From Pinus tabuliformis (lineage: Eukaryota > Streptophyta > Pinopsida > Pinales > Pinaceae): a stretch of 64,000 nt of DNA. This document shows, piece by piece, positions 12,560 to 21,790 of the stretch (the first letter of the stretch is position 1; each line of letters begins with the position of its first letter). The notes beneath the pieces were generated by a model. The model was not told the DNA's origin. It searched no databases and was given only the letters and a program-made list of their open reading frames with translations. Position numbers and translations under genes: made by a program. The stretch is from contig CM062813.1 of the NCBI GenBank assembly GCA_031772625.1, positions 697,014,420 through 697,078,419 on the forward strand. Reading direction: 5' to 3'.

Positions 12560-13620
12560 AAAGTGTTTTCAATGACAATATTTTTTATTGGTTTAACCTT
12601 TCTATAGGAACCTATGATTCACTCTTTTTGTAAATGCAACCACACCTTATCACCAACCTAAAACTTGTGCATAACTCAATGTTGGTCGTGTCGCTACTTG
12701 TGCTTGGCACTTCCTTTCTATGACTATTGTTGGATGTGTTGGATCCGTTACATAAATTTGGCCACTCTATCTGACTTGGCTTGAGCATGGGAGGACTGTA
12801 TTAGTGAAGATGCAATAGAAATCACTACATCAGTTAGGGCCAATGGTTGGAACCCGGAGCACACTTAAAAAAAATTGTGGCCAATAGAGTTATGGAGGGA
12901 TCTGCTATAACTATGATAAACATGTGGAAGGATTTCACATTATCTATATGGATACTTGAAGTTGTACTTCTGCGACATATGCATAATCATCTTGTTGACC
13001 AGTTCTATTTTTCCATTTGTTTGAGGATGAAATGTGGTTGATTTGATCAGCGTGGTATCCATCAGAGACCATAGACTAGACCAAAAGGTATCGAGGAACC
13101 TTCTATCCATGTTTGAAATAATGGTTTGAGGTAGTGTAAAATAAACCCAAAAATGCTTAAATAAGAGTTTAGTAGTTTCTTCAATTATGATACTCTTCTT
13201 GCATTATTCCAAAATGGCCATCTTAGAGAATTGATTGACAACCACAAACACATAATCATTACCGTGCCTAGTGGTGGATAAACTTGACATTTAATCCATG
13301 GAGACTCACTCCCAAGGCTTGTTTTGGGTGGGTAAAGGAGCATATAACTCCTACTTCTTGGTGGTTGGTTTAGCAATGGCACAAGAAATGCATGATTTGA
13401 TATACTAGTGAGCATCTTATCAAAGTAATGGCCAACGAAAATACTGATAAAGTATTGCTACTGTCTTCTCCATACAAAAGTTCCCTACCACCCAATTGTA
13501 ATGTGCTTCCCAAATTAGCTTGGCATGTCATCTTGAAGAAACACAAAGGTGGCTCATGTAGCACAACAAAACATCCTAGAGGTGGAAATCCAGAACTTGT
13601 TTACCTATGATCAATGTTGG
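12560..13620 (-). pseudogene. Integrase remnant of the old gypsy element
   Basis: Scattered minus-strand frames spell integrase landmarks. HPQTNGKIELVNK (about 12990-13040) is the segment carrying the catalytic Glu of the DDE core. DKVWLHLQKE and FLGLHPIFNVELL with YFPPLFDT (about 12450-12680) are the C-terminal chromovirus-like region just before the 3' LTR. Many stops and frame changes separate these pieces. The zinc-binding N-terminal domain and the first catalytic Asp are too decayed for me to place exactly. Confidence 0.65.
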
Positions 13621-13662
13621 GTATGTAGTAGCAAAGTTAGAGCCACTATTGTATAAATGTGA

Positions 13663-13929
13663 CTACCTAAAGGTCGCATGCCCATATGAGTTGAGAATTA
13701 TTGTTAGCACCACAATCAAGGGCCAACTGATGTAGTCTACAACATGGTTGGTGCTAACTTTCTTATATTTGATGTTTAACTGGAATTGTTGCAAGCATGT
13801 GGACCATTTACAATGGTGTTCATCTTGTAACTTTCCTTGTGTTTGCACGAATTTCAATGGCTTGTGATTAGTGTGGATGATCATCTCCTTCCCTAGAAAA
13901 TAATGCTTCCATTGTCGGCATGCATGCAT
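13663..13929 (-). pseudogene. RNase H remnant of the old gypsy element
   Basis: This 88-codon minus-strand stretch contains WKHYFLGKEMIIHTNHKPLK and WSTCLQQFQLNIKYK. It is the Ty3-gypsy RNase H segment with the third catalytic Asp replaced by Asn (HTNHKPLK where HTDHK is usual), followed by the characteristic region where most Ty3-gypsy elements carry a QRRWLE-type motif. It sits between the RT remnant and integrase as expected. Confidence 0.7.
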
Positions 13930-14199
13930 GTTGGAGTATATCTCCTTGTCATAGGTGGGTTATATCTTGACAATATCAAAGAGTGTTCCACTATGATAGG
14001 CCATTATATGTCTTTACTAAGTGAGAACTACAAAAATAACATAGTCAGAGACATCTATTTCAATCTCAAATGGCTAATGCAAGTCTGGTAAGGTGAGGAC
14101 TAGTACAAAGTAAATTGGTGTTTTATATATTTGAAAGCTTTCTAATGTGATTCAAACTAGGAAATTTTTTTATCCACCATTGGACACTTGAATTAAGGG

Positions 14200-14946
14200 C
14201 CAAGCGATATAACAGATCCCCAATAAAAACATTCAATATAAGTTAGAAAGGTTAAATAAGTTATGGAGCTATATTAGGGTCATCAAGTCTGACCAATCCA
14301 AAGTGACTTTGATCTTGACTGGGTTCACATGAAACCGATGTTCATCAACGACATATCCTAAATATTGAATTTGTTGCATTCCAAATGAGAATTTATCCAT
14401 ATTTTATACAACTTGATTTGTTCTAGGGTGCTTATGGTCTACTAAATTTTCTACAAATGGTGTTCCCAAGTTATACTAAACATGCGGATGCCATCTAAAT
14501 ATACAACCAAAAAAGAGTTTGTGAATGATTGTAGGATATCATCCATAATCCTCGTGAACATTAATAGAGCATTATTCAAGCCAAAGGGCATGGCCAACCA
14601 CTCAAAGAGGCATTCTTTATATTTGAACCTTGTCTTCCATACATTGGTTTGTTTAATTGGAACTTGGTAGTTGCTTGAATTCAGATCAATCTTACTAAAG
14701 AAATTGACAATGTTAAGCTAATCAGTAAGATCATTAATATAGGAAATCGGGTATCTATTCTCAATAATGATTTTGTTTAGGGATTTATAATCGATACAGA
14801 GTCTCCATGTCCCATCCTTCTTTTGCACCATCACAAATGGGCTCCCACAAGGTGAGGATTTATAGAATGTTGCCCTTTTGGATGAGCTCATGAATCTAAC
14901 ATTTTATTTCCTCATTCCCAAAAAAAGAGTGTATATATATTGGTAC
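14200..14946 (-). pseudogene. Reverse transcriptase remnant of the old gypsy element, cut by the Tat insertion
   Basis: Minus-strand pieces read as RT: a segment with WLAMPFGLNNA (usually PFGL.NAP), then MDDILQSFTNSFLVVYLD, the position of the YxDD catalytic box, then FHVNPVKI-type sequence near 14290-14330. Upstream is the FSKIDLNSSNYQV segment. The coding sequence is interrupted at 14951 by the Tat element and should resume at 37818 with the protease and gag side. Several stops are present. Confidence 0.7.
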
Positions 14947-14951
14947 ATTAG
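14947..14951. repeat. Target-site duplication ATTAG (left)
   Basis: ATTAG lies directly before the 5' LTR of the Tat element and again directly after its 3' LTR at 37813-37817. Five base pairs is the usual duplication for Ty3-gypsy integrases. Confidence 0.9.
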
Positions 14952-15984
14952 TGTTACACTAAAATTTATCACCATGACTATTTGCAGTTAGTATGGCTCC
15001 ATCAACTGTCATACTATCCTCCTTGGCAAGTCTCATACCTCTGCTCTCCATGTCAAACTCCAAGAAAGAGAGAAAGTCTTTAAAAATCTATATATCTCTG
15101 GGTACGCAGTTTCTCTTAGCCTTACCTGCGTGTACGCACCCCAAGTTCACAATACCTGCGTACGTGTACGCTCTGTCTGTAAAGGGGAGGGTGCGTACTC
15201 CTGTAAAGGTCAAAAGGTGCAAGTTTCACTCCAAAAAAGTTACTTGTGGTCATTTCTAGAGAATTCTAGAAGATTGTTTGACGTGTATGGAGCGCCTCCA
15301 GATGGTTCATGTATCCCTATGAAAGAGGAACTTATCCCATCAAGAGGGGAGTTATCCCATCCAAAGAGGGGCTTATACCATTGATGGTGGACTTGAATAA
15401 CTTCCTCTAAAGCACTATAAATACAGGCATTGGGCCAGAGGGAGGGGAGGTTGAAAGCTGAACATTCCTAAGGGTAGATGATGCTGGAATTAGGACTCCC
15501 TTGTAAAGCTTGAGAGGAGAGATTCCCATCCTTTCCTAGCCTTATTTGGAAGTGGGTGAGCTGATCAAAGTAAAGGAAAACTCTTCTTGCACAACACCAA
15601 GGCTCAGGTTGTAATGGTTTCTTTTGTTTCCACTTAATACAAATGAACTCATTTTTCTCAACAGATTGTTATTCATGATTTGTTTCATATACTCCTTGGT
15701 CTGTATGATGGATATGTATTATTTTATAAGTTTATCAGGTGCTATTTAATCTTTTGGCTTGTTAGTGAATGCAGGTTTCGAAGAGAAGAAGGAGCTCATC
15801 CGGATCGGTGAGGCTGGACTACTACAAAGCGTTGGACTAAAGGTATGTTATAATCACCTGATTACTTGTATTCTAAATGCATGTTTAGAGAAAGGTGGTG
15901 TTTATTTGTCTTGTTTGTCACTAGAAAGCCTTAGCTTCTAGGGAGGTCGGTTTTGTCCGCATTATCGACTCTTTCCGCATGACA
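14952..15984 (+). repeat. 5' LTR of the Tat element
   Basis: Starts TGTTACACT and ends GCATGACA, 1033 bp. Against the 3' LTR (about 1051 bp without its insertion) it lacks about 18 bases near 15587, within the segment GCTGGACCCTAGGAGGGACC of the other copy. Near 15100-15210 it has a cluster of GTACGC/GCGTAC motifs, described separately. The transcription start is expected about 30 bases after the TATA box at 15415. Confidence 0.93.
15415..15423 (+). promoter_or_regulatory. TATA box of the Tat 5' LTR
   Basis: CTATAAATA in the context AGCACTATAAATACAGG. The same box is kept in the 3' LTR (37225-37233) and, inverted, in the internal LTR copy (28048-28056). Position about 460 bases into the LTR fits a U3/R boundary. 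Confidence 0.7.
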
Positions 15985-15987
15985 AAA

Positions 15988-16005
15988 TGGCGACTCCGTT
16001 GGGGA
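15988..16005 (+). promoter_or_regulatory. Primer binding site of the Tat element
   Basis: TGGCGACTCCGTTGGGGA begins three bases after the LTR end. The TGG start and position fit a tRNA primer site. The sequence is not the common Met-tRNA type. Tat/Ogre elements are known for other primers, often tRNA-Arg, but I could not verify which tRNA matches here. Confidence 0.75.
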
Positions 16006-18021
16006 ATCCATTGATGTGAATGATTTTTTCCTTTGTATGAAATTTTGATCTGAGAAAAGTTGTTTGTTTTCTGGTTTTTGGCTGTCTGACTGTGTATTTG
16101 GGTGGGCTAGCTTAGGGTTAAATTAGATTTTAATTTTTCTTTGTTTTGTTAGAAGTACGCAGCCTCTGCGTTGAGCACAGTGCGTACTTGTACGCACTGC
16201 AGCTTTGTGCACATAGCGTACACGCACCTGTGCAAACAGGTTGCCTGCGTACCCTGTCAAAATTGAGAAAATTCCAATTTTCTCCTTTTTTGCCTTTTAG
16301 ATTTTGTTTTTAATTTGTTTTTTCTACCCAGATCCACTGGTTATCTACCATCAATCTTCACCTAAGCTTGTTTCTTCAGTGTCGAGAGTTTTAGTGAAAT
16401 TCATAGAGATTTTGCCCTAGGGTTTGATTTTTGCACTGGTCCTGTAGTGACTTTGGCTTTAGGAGTTGAAAAACCTTGGATCTCCCTGGTTTTGTTCAGT
16501 CTTCTTAGGAGTCAGGCCTTTCATAGAATCCACCCTTGTGAGAAACCTACCTTTGTTTCCTCTCTTTGCCGAATCTCGAAAAAGTTTGTTGATTGAACTT
16601 TGAAATTTATTCTTGAGAAAAAGAACAAAAGATTTTGATTTTTGTTTTTTACTGGTTTTTTATTCTGCATTAACTAGTCCTTAGTTACATTTTGACTGAG
16701 TAAAACATTCGGGAATCATACTTTATAGGCTTTTGCCTCGTTAGATTTAGTTTTTAGGTGCATTTCTCTTGGATTTGCTTTTGAGTGAAATTGAGTTGAC
16801 TTGATTGCCATAGATTTTTTAACTTTGATTTTTGTTAAAGTAAGTTTTACATGCTTTGTTAATTAGGAAAAAATACAAAAAATATCTTTTGAAGGAAAGT
16901 TTGCTTTGGTAGCATTTGAGTCTTTGAAAGGAAAATGAATTTTCGTGAAGTAATTAGTGGTCATGTGTTGTATGTTTTGAAAAGATAAAGAGTTTGTTTC
17001 TCTTATTTTCATTGCCAAGAAAGTTGTCTTTATATCAATTTTGCATTCTCCAACTCTCTTAGCTAGGGAATTCATTGAAAAAGAAAATTAGTATAAATCA
17101 TCCTAAGTGCATCTTTTTAGTGGATTTGAGTCGAGTCTACACGCCATTAGTTTCATCTCCACTACCTTTTGTCTTAAAGAAAAGCCATAAAATTAACGCT
17201 TAAAGTAAAATCAACTTAGTAACTTTTTATTTACTAGGGCTCTGAAACACTAATATAGATGAGGCTAGTGCCTTGGAGTAGGAGAGTAATTAACTCTCCA
17301 AGACAGTAAAACCAAACAAGTAGCTCATCTTGTGGTAGGATAAATCCAACTGTTTCATTTGTACTCTGGGAAAGCTCCTCTTAAAGGAGAAGCATGAGAC
17401 CGTGTCTGAACTAGTGAGGGGATCAATCCTCCTTCATTGGGAAAGACGCCAGATACGCACGTACTACAAACGGTAAACCTTGGATTATTGTCGAGGAGCC
17501 TGGGGTCACTTGTCGGTAAACCTTGGATTATTGTCAAGGAGCTGGCAAGGGGATTGAGCTTGTTACTCTGCCCTTGCGTGCTATCGGGTCGTAGACTGTT
17601 CCCCCAAGTATATTTGTTGTTGTTGGTAACCTTAGTGACCATTATCTTTAGGATTCTACCAAGGTGACGGTGGAGGGAAGATCCCACTGTACCTGGAGCA
17701 GACGTCGGCTAGACTCACTTGGATTTTCCGGGGGGTTCACTTCACTCGAGACGGTTAAAGTGGAGGAACTTGTGTCGGTCTATTCATTAAGCAGGTTTCC
17801 GGGGTAACTGTTCCACCCACCACTTCTGTACTGAATTCGGCGATGTTGGGTTTCATCTCCAACAAGTGTTTTCGGTCTGGAAGGCTACTGTTTGTGTATG
17901 GTTTGACGCCCTAGATTCTTTAGGCGTGTGATTCGAATTTGTTTGGTTCTTTAGAGACTTTAGGTGGTTTGCATTGAGTTTTTTCTTTGTTTGTGTATGC
18001 AGTAGTTAAAAGTTTTCAACT
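16006..18021 (+). other. Long untranslated leader of the Tat element
   Basis: About 2 kb without a convincing frame, which is common in the Tat lineage. It contains a second GTACGC/GCGTAC cluster (16155-16255) and a tandem duplication at 17471-17545, where the segment GTAAACCTTGGATTATTGTC occurs twice about 45 bases apart. The small frames seen here have no recognisable domain. Confidence 0.6.
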
Positions 18022-19200
18022 GTGGCTGAATTACCGAGACAGTCCCGTAGACTTCGGGGCAAGTCTCCTGAGACTGTTACCGTGGCCGATTTGTTGAGGA
18101 AGTCTCGTAGACTTCGGGGCGAACCTCCTAAAGAAGTCCCAGGTCATTACGAAGGTTTGAAAGTCCTTGTAACTCCTAGTGGCAGTAAAGTAGGTTCACC
18201 TGAAGAAGGAGAGTCGTCGTTGGTAGTCCATCCAGATTACCAAAGTCTAGAAACAGGTTATAATCCCGAAGTTGTTGCAGTTTCCAAGCTTGCTGGTAGT
18301 TTTTCATCTACTAGTGATATAGGCAAGGAACCTGAAATATCTGAACCTGTTACTCCAACTTCTAGTGCTCCTGATTCACCTAGGGTAGAAAGAGTTATCA
18401 CTGAAAATATTCCGGCTGGTTTGATAGCTATTGAAGAACTTGCTCCAGAGGAAGAATTTGGCGTTTCTATCCTTGAAGATCAACCTACTATTGATCTAAG
18501 GGAGCGTGAATCCATATTTTACAGTCCTCCTAGAAGTACTACTTGGTATCTTTCATTAACTAATTATTTAGACAACTCAGGGTTAAGTTTTTCTCCACCT
18601 CGTACTCCTTATCCACCTGGAGGTATTTATACTCCTGTAAATATGTCTATTCAGTCGTCCGTGTTCACTCAATCTCCCGAATCTTTCTTGTACGGCGGTC
18701 CTTCTGTTTCCTCTGGGTATCAGTCACTTTCTGGTACTTTTGCGGGAGCATCTCCTCAACCCATTGAACATGGGTCATTATCTGGAAACAATGGTAATAA
18801 ACCGTTAGGTGTAGGAGACATTTACATGATGTCAGGTTCAGTTCCCGGTTCTCAACCTCAAGGTGGCCAATTACCGCCTGGGGGGCAGCCTCAATTAATG
18901 CCTGGGGGGCAATCTCAAGGTACACAAATTGCGTCTGGGGGGCAACCTCAAGGACAGTATGTACCCATAGTACAATACATTCCTCAAGGTCAACCCCAGC
19001 CTCAATATGTACCCCAAGGTCAACCTCAGTATCAATTCATAGCTCAAGGTCAACCCCAGTATCAGTAGTTACCTCAAGGGTATCTACCTCAAGGTCAGTA
19101 CTCGAGTCAAGGTTATCAACCACCCCAAGGTCAATCTTATGTTCAAGGTACGGGAAATGTACCTTTCAATTATCAATCCTATCATAGAGTTTAGGCTTCT
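18022..19200 (+). pseudogene. gag: gag, N-terminal part, before the Penelope insertion
   Basis: The frame starts at a GTG at 18022, with an in-frame TAA at 18007-18009 just upstream, so the original ATG has probably mutated. The first 40 residues hold a doubled basic motif (SRRLRGKSPE and SRRLRGEPPK). The C-terminal third is rich in Gly, Gln and Pro with a PQGQPQY-type repeat. TAG at 19066-19068 replaces what looks like a CAG of the repeat, and the frame then continues to about 19194. The product would be the structural capsid polyprotein. The frame is cut by the Penelope-like element at 19215 and resumes at 21791 with similar QSYPQSGYG sequence. Confidence 0.8.
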
Positions 19201-19214
19201 GTGATCCATATCAA

Positions 19215-19834
19215 GTTAGAGAAAGTTTTCGGCGAAAATCACATGGAATGTCATTTGTCGACGCGTTTCGAACCAACCAGTGTGGTTCATCGTCAGGACA
19301 AGTTGAAGAACAGATCTAGCGCAGCATGTTATATAGACCGAGCAGAGCCTCCAACGGCTAGTTTGACCAGCCGCTAATATTGACCCAGGGACCAGGATCA
19401 AAAGTAAAAATTAGTTGCAACAGACTACTTCTAAGACTAAATTAAGGGAGAATGAAACAAATTAAATAAATAAATCGATATAAAAACTCACGAAATAAAA
19501 ATAAAAACAAATGAGAACAGATAAAATAGAGTAAAACGCATACCAATAGTAAAAAATATATATATATATAAAACAAATAAATTAATTAATTAATTAGAAA
19601 TAATAATGAAGCCCCAAAAATAATAAGAGAATAAAATAATCAAATAAAACCCAATTGAATGACCAAAGGTAAAGAATAAAAACCTAAATGAAAATAAATA
19701 ATAAAAATAGAAGTAACAATAATAGTAATAATAGTAATAATAAATTAATTAATTAAAACTAAAAACTAATAATAAAATAATAAGTGAAAAATAATAACCA
19801 AAATAGTACGAAAAATAATAAAAATAAAAAGAAT
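19215..19834 (-). repeat. Left inverted arm of the Penelope-like element
   Basis: Reverse complement of 21190-21790 over about 600 bases, with few mismatches (for example CCCAGGGACC against its counterpart GGTCCCTTGG). The outer end carries a hammerhead motif. The inner two thirds are A-rich and contain (TA) and ATTAATTA runs. Confidence 0.9.
19255..19301 (-). ncRNA. Hammerhead ribozyme motif, left arm
   Basis: Read on the minus strand: stem I strand TTGTC, core CTGACGA, one unpaired T, stem II GAACCA/TGGTTC, core GAAA, a short palindromic stem III ACGCGT that includes the GTC cleavage triplet, then GACAA closing stem I. All conserved core positions of a type I hammerhead are present. The minimal stem III fits the Penelope variety, in which two copies are thought to pair as a dimer. 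Cleavage would fall after the C of GTC. Confidence 0.8.
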
Positions 19835-20030
19835 AAAATAAAATTGAATAAAAATAAAAATAATAGTATAAACAAATGAATAAATAAATAATAAAAATAA
19901 TAATAAAAATAACTAAAATAAAAATAATAATAAAATAAGTAATAAATAAAGGAATAAAACCTAACTGAATGACCAAAGGTAAATAATAAATACCTAAATG
20001 AAAATAAATAATAAGAATAGAAATAAAAAT
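19640..20030 (-). repeat. Duplicated segment in the 3' region of the Penelope-like element
   Basis: The stretch with TGAATGACCAAAGGTAAA followed by ACCTAAATGAAAATAAAT occurs at about 19655-19700 and again at about 19963-20010. The whole 19440-20460 region is A-rich on the plus strand and codes for nothing believable. Confidence 0.6.
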
Positions 20031-20494
20031 AAATTAATTAGTAATAATAATATTAAAATAATAATAAATTAATTAATTAAAACTACAAATTAATAATAAA
20101 ATAATAGGAGAATTAAAATAATAATACTAGAAATAATTGAATAACCAAATGAGGATAAAGCTGAAAGAAAAAATAAAAATAATAGTATAAACGAATAAAT
20201 AAATACATAAATAAAGTAAAAATAATAATAAAAATAAATTAAAACAACTAAATTAATAAAAATTACTAATAATAATAATAAAAACAAATAAAGTAAGAAA
20301 ATAAAAGGGAAAAATAGGTATATATAGTAGTGTATACAGTTAAATACAATAAAAATAGCGGGTTAAATAGTAATAAGGAAAAGCCATATAAGAAGAAAAA
20401 AGCTACACCGAGGTCTATAAAAATAATGAGAGGCGAAATAATGACGATAACATAAAAAAGAGAACAATATAAAAACCAACGAGGACGGAAAACA

Positions 20495-21181
20495 CTAGGA
20501 GGAGAGGGCAGGGACCCAACACCTACTGACTTTCCAACCATCATCCCTATTGAGATTACTAGGTCTCTTTTCAATCTCTAGCGCTTCCCTGAATTTACGA
20601 TGATGGAAATGCGGAATCCTAGCAATAACACTCGCTTCTTCGATACAAACATGATGATTGGTTTTCTCCGCATGTTCAGCCAAAGCGGAAGACTTAAATC
20701 TCCTATGCCTTAGATCCGCTGCGTGCTCACTAATCCTCTGATTAATGGAACGACCAGTCTCCCCAATATAGGGGGTCCCGCACGAGCAAGGGATCAAATA
20801 AACACCTTTCATATCCTTAGGGTCGATGGGGTCCTTCACCGATCTGAGAGACGAACGGATGGTGTTCAGGGGCCTGAAGGATACCGGGATACTATGTCTC
20901 CTGAGAATCCTACCAATTCTATCCGTGGTCCCTTGAACATAAGGAAGAAGGACACCAGGAACACGCTCTTTTGGTTCTCTTTTCACCAGAGAACTCTTGG
21001 AAGCTTTAAGGAAAGCCCTATGACCCAGGTATCTACTGTAACCATTCTCCACAAAGACATCCAGCAGATGGGATTTTTCTTTCTCAAAGCTCTTCTTGTC
21101 CGAGATCCTCAGGGCCCGAGTAGCAAGGGTACTACGAACCCCCATCTTCTGAGCTGGGAAATGCTGGGAACTGGCATGCAG
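20495..21181 (-). pseudogene. Penelope-like polyprotein C-terminus: RT thumb end plus GIY-YIG endonuclease
   Basis: The frame is open on the minus strand from the inversion junction near 21181 to a stop at 20495. It starts with an LHASSQHFPAQK segment typical of the end of Penelope-like RTs. Counting from the first methionine (21145), the nuclease has GVY at 114-116 and YIG at 126-128. A Cys-x-Cys at 120-122 pairs with His158 and His164/165 as the lineage's zinc-binding insert, and EALEIEKRPSNLNR (187-200) supplies the metal-binding Glu and Asn. This endonuclease nicks the target DNA for target-primed reverse transcription. The nuclease part shows no stop or frameshift, but the RT core is missing, so the copy is not autonomous. 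Confidence 0.9.
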
Positions 21182-21189
21182 ATACTATT

Positions 21190-21790
21190 ATTCTTTTTAT
21201 TTTTATTATTTTTCGTACTATTTTGGTTATTATTTTTCACTTATTATTTTATTATTAGTTTTTAGTTTTAATTAATTAATTTATTATTACTATTATTGTT
21301 ACTTCTATTTTTATTATTTATTTAGGTTTTTATTCTTTACCTTTGGTCATTCAATTGGGTTTTATTTGATTATTTTATTTCATTCTCTTATTATTTCTGG
21401 GGCTTCATTATTATTTCTAATTAATTAATTTATTTATTTGTTTTATATTTTTTTACTATTGGTATGCGTTTTATTCTATTTTATCTGTTCTCATTTGTTT
21501 TTATTTTTATTTCGTGAGTTTTTATATCGATTTATTTATTTAATTTGTTTCATTCTCCCTTAATTTAGTCTTAGAAATAGTCTGTTGCAACTAATTTTTA
21601 CTTTTGATCCTGGTCCCTTGGTCAATATTAGCGGCTGGTCAAACTAGTCGTTGGAGGCTCTGCTCGGTCTATATAACATGCTGCGCTAGATCTGTTCTTC
21701 AACTTGTCCTGACGATGAACCACACTGGTTGGTTCGAAACGCGTCGACAAATGACATTCCATGTGATTTTCGCCGAAAACTTTCTCTAAC
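21190..21790 (+). repeat. Right inverted arm of the Penelope-like element
   Basis: An inverted partial copy of the element's own 3' end, joined to the truncated RT end at about 21182-21190. It contains the second hammerhead motif and ends TTTCTCTAAC at 21790, after which the Tat gag frame resumes. Confidence 0.9.
21704..21750 (+). ncRNA. Hammerhead ribozyme motif, right arm
   Basis: Identical over all 47 bases to the motif at 19255-19301 but on the plus strand: TTGTC 21704-21708, CTGACGA 21709-21715, stem II 21717-21735, GAAA 21736-21739, GTC 21743-21745, GACAA 21746-21750. Identity of the ribozyme in two opposed arms suggests recent formation or copying from one template. Confidence 0.8.

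Larger units (their letters stand above)
19215..21790 (-). mobile_element. Penelope-like element (GIY-YIG type), 5'-truncated with inverted arms
   Basis: This block interrupts the Tat gag frame and has arms in inverted orientation at 19215-19834 and 21190-21790. The minus-strand copy holds the C-terminal end of a Penelope-like RT with its GIY-YIG endonuclease (21181-20495), then an A/T-rich 3' region and the left arm. The right arm is an inverted partial copy of the same 3' end. Partial copies in direct or inverted orientation, 5' truncation, and hammerhead motifs in the terminal repeats are all known Penelope features. ATATCAA lies directly left of the element and again three bases right of it, a possible target duplication. 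The RT catalytic core is absent. Penelope-like elements called Dryad are known from conifers and are thought to come from arthropods. Confidence 0.88.

Noticed and set aside
14993..15384. Small protein genes repeated at 14993, 28202 and 36838
   Set aside because: They are frames inside the LTR of the Tat element, present in every LTR copy and without any domain.
19749..20574. Hydrophobic Ile/Tyr/Phe-rich minus-strand frames resembling membrane proteins
   Set aside because: They lie in the A/T-rich 3' region of the Penelope-like element. Composition alone explains them.
20723..21265. 180-codon plus-strand frame
   Set aside because: It is the antisense shadow of the GIY-YIG coding sequence.
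19215..21790. DNA transposon with 600-bp terminal inverted repeats
   Set aside because: There is no transposase. The interior encodes a Penelope-like nuclease, and the arms are copies of the element's own 3' end with hammerhead motifs.
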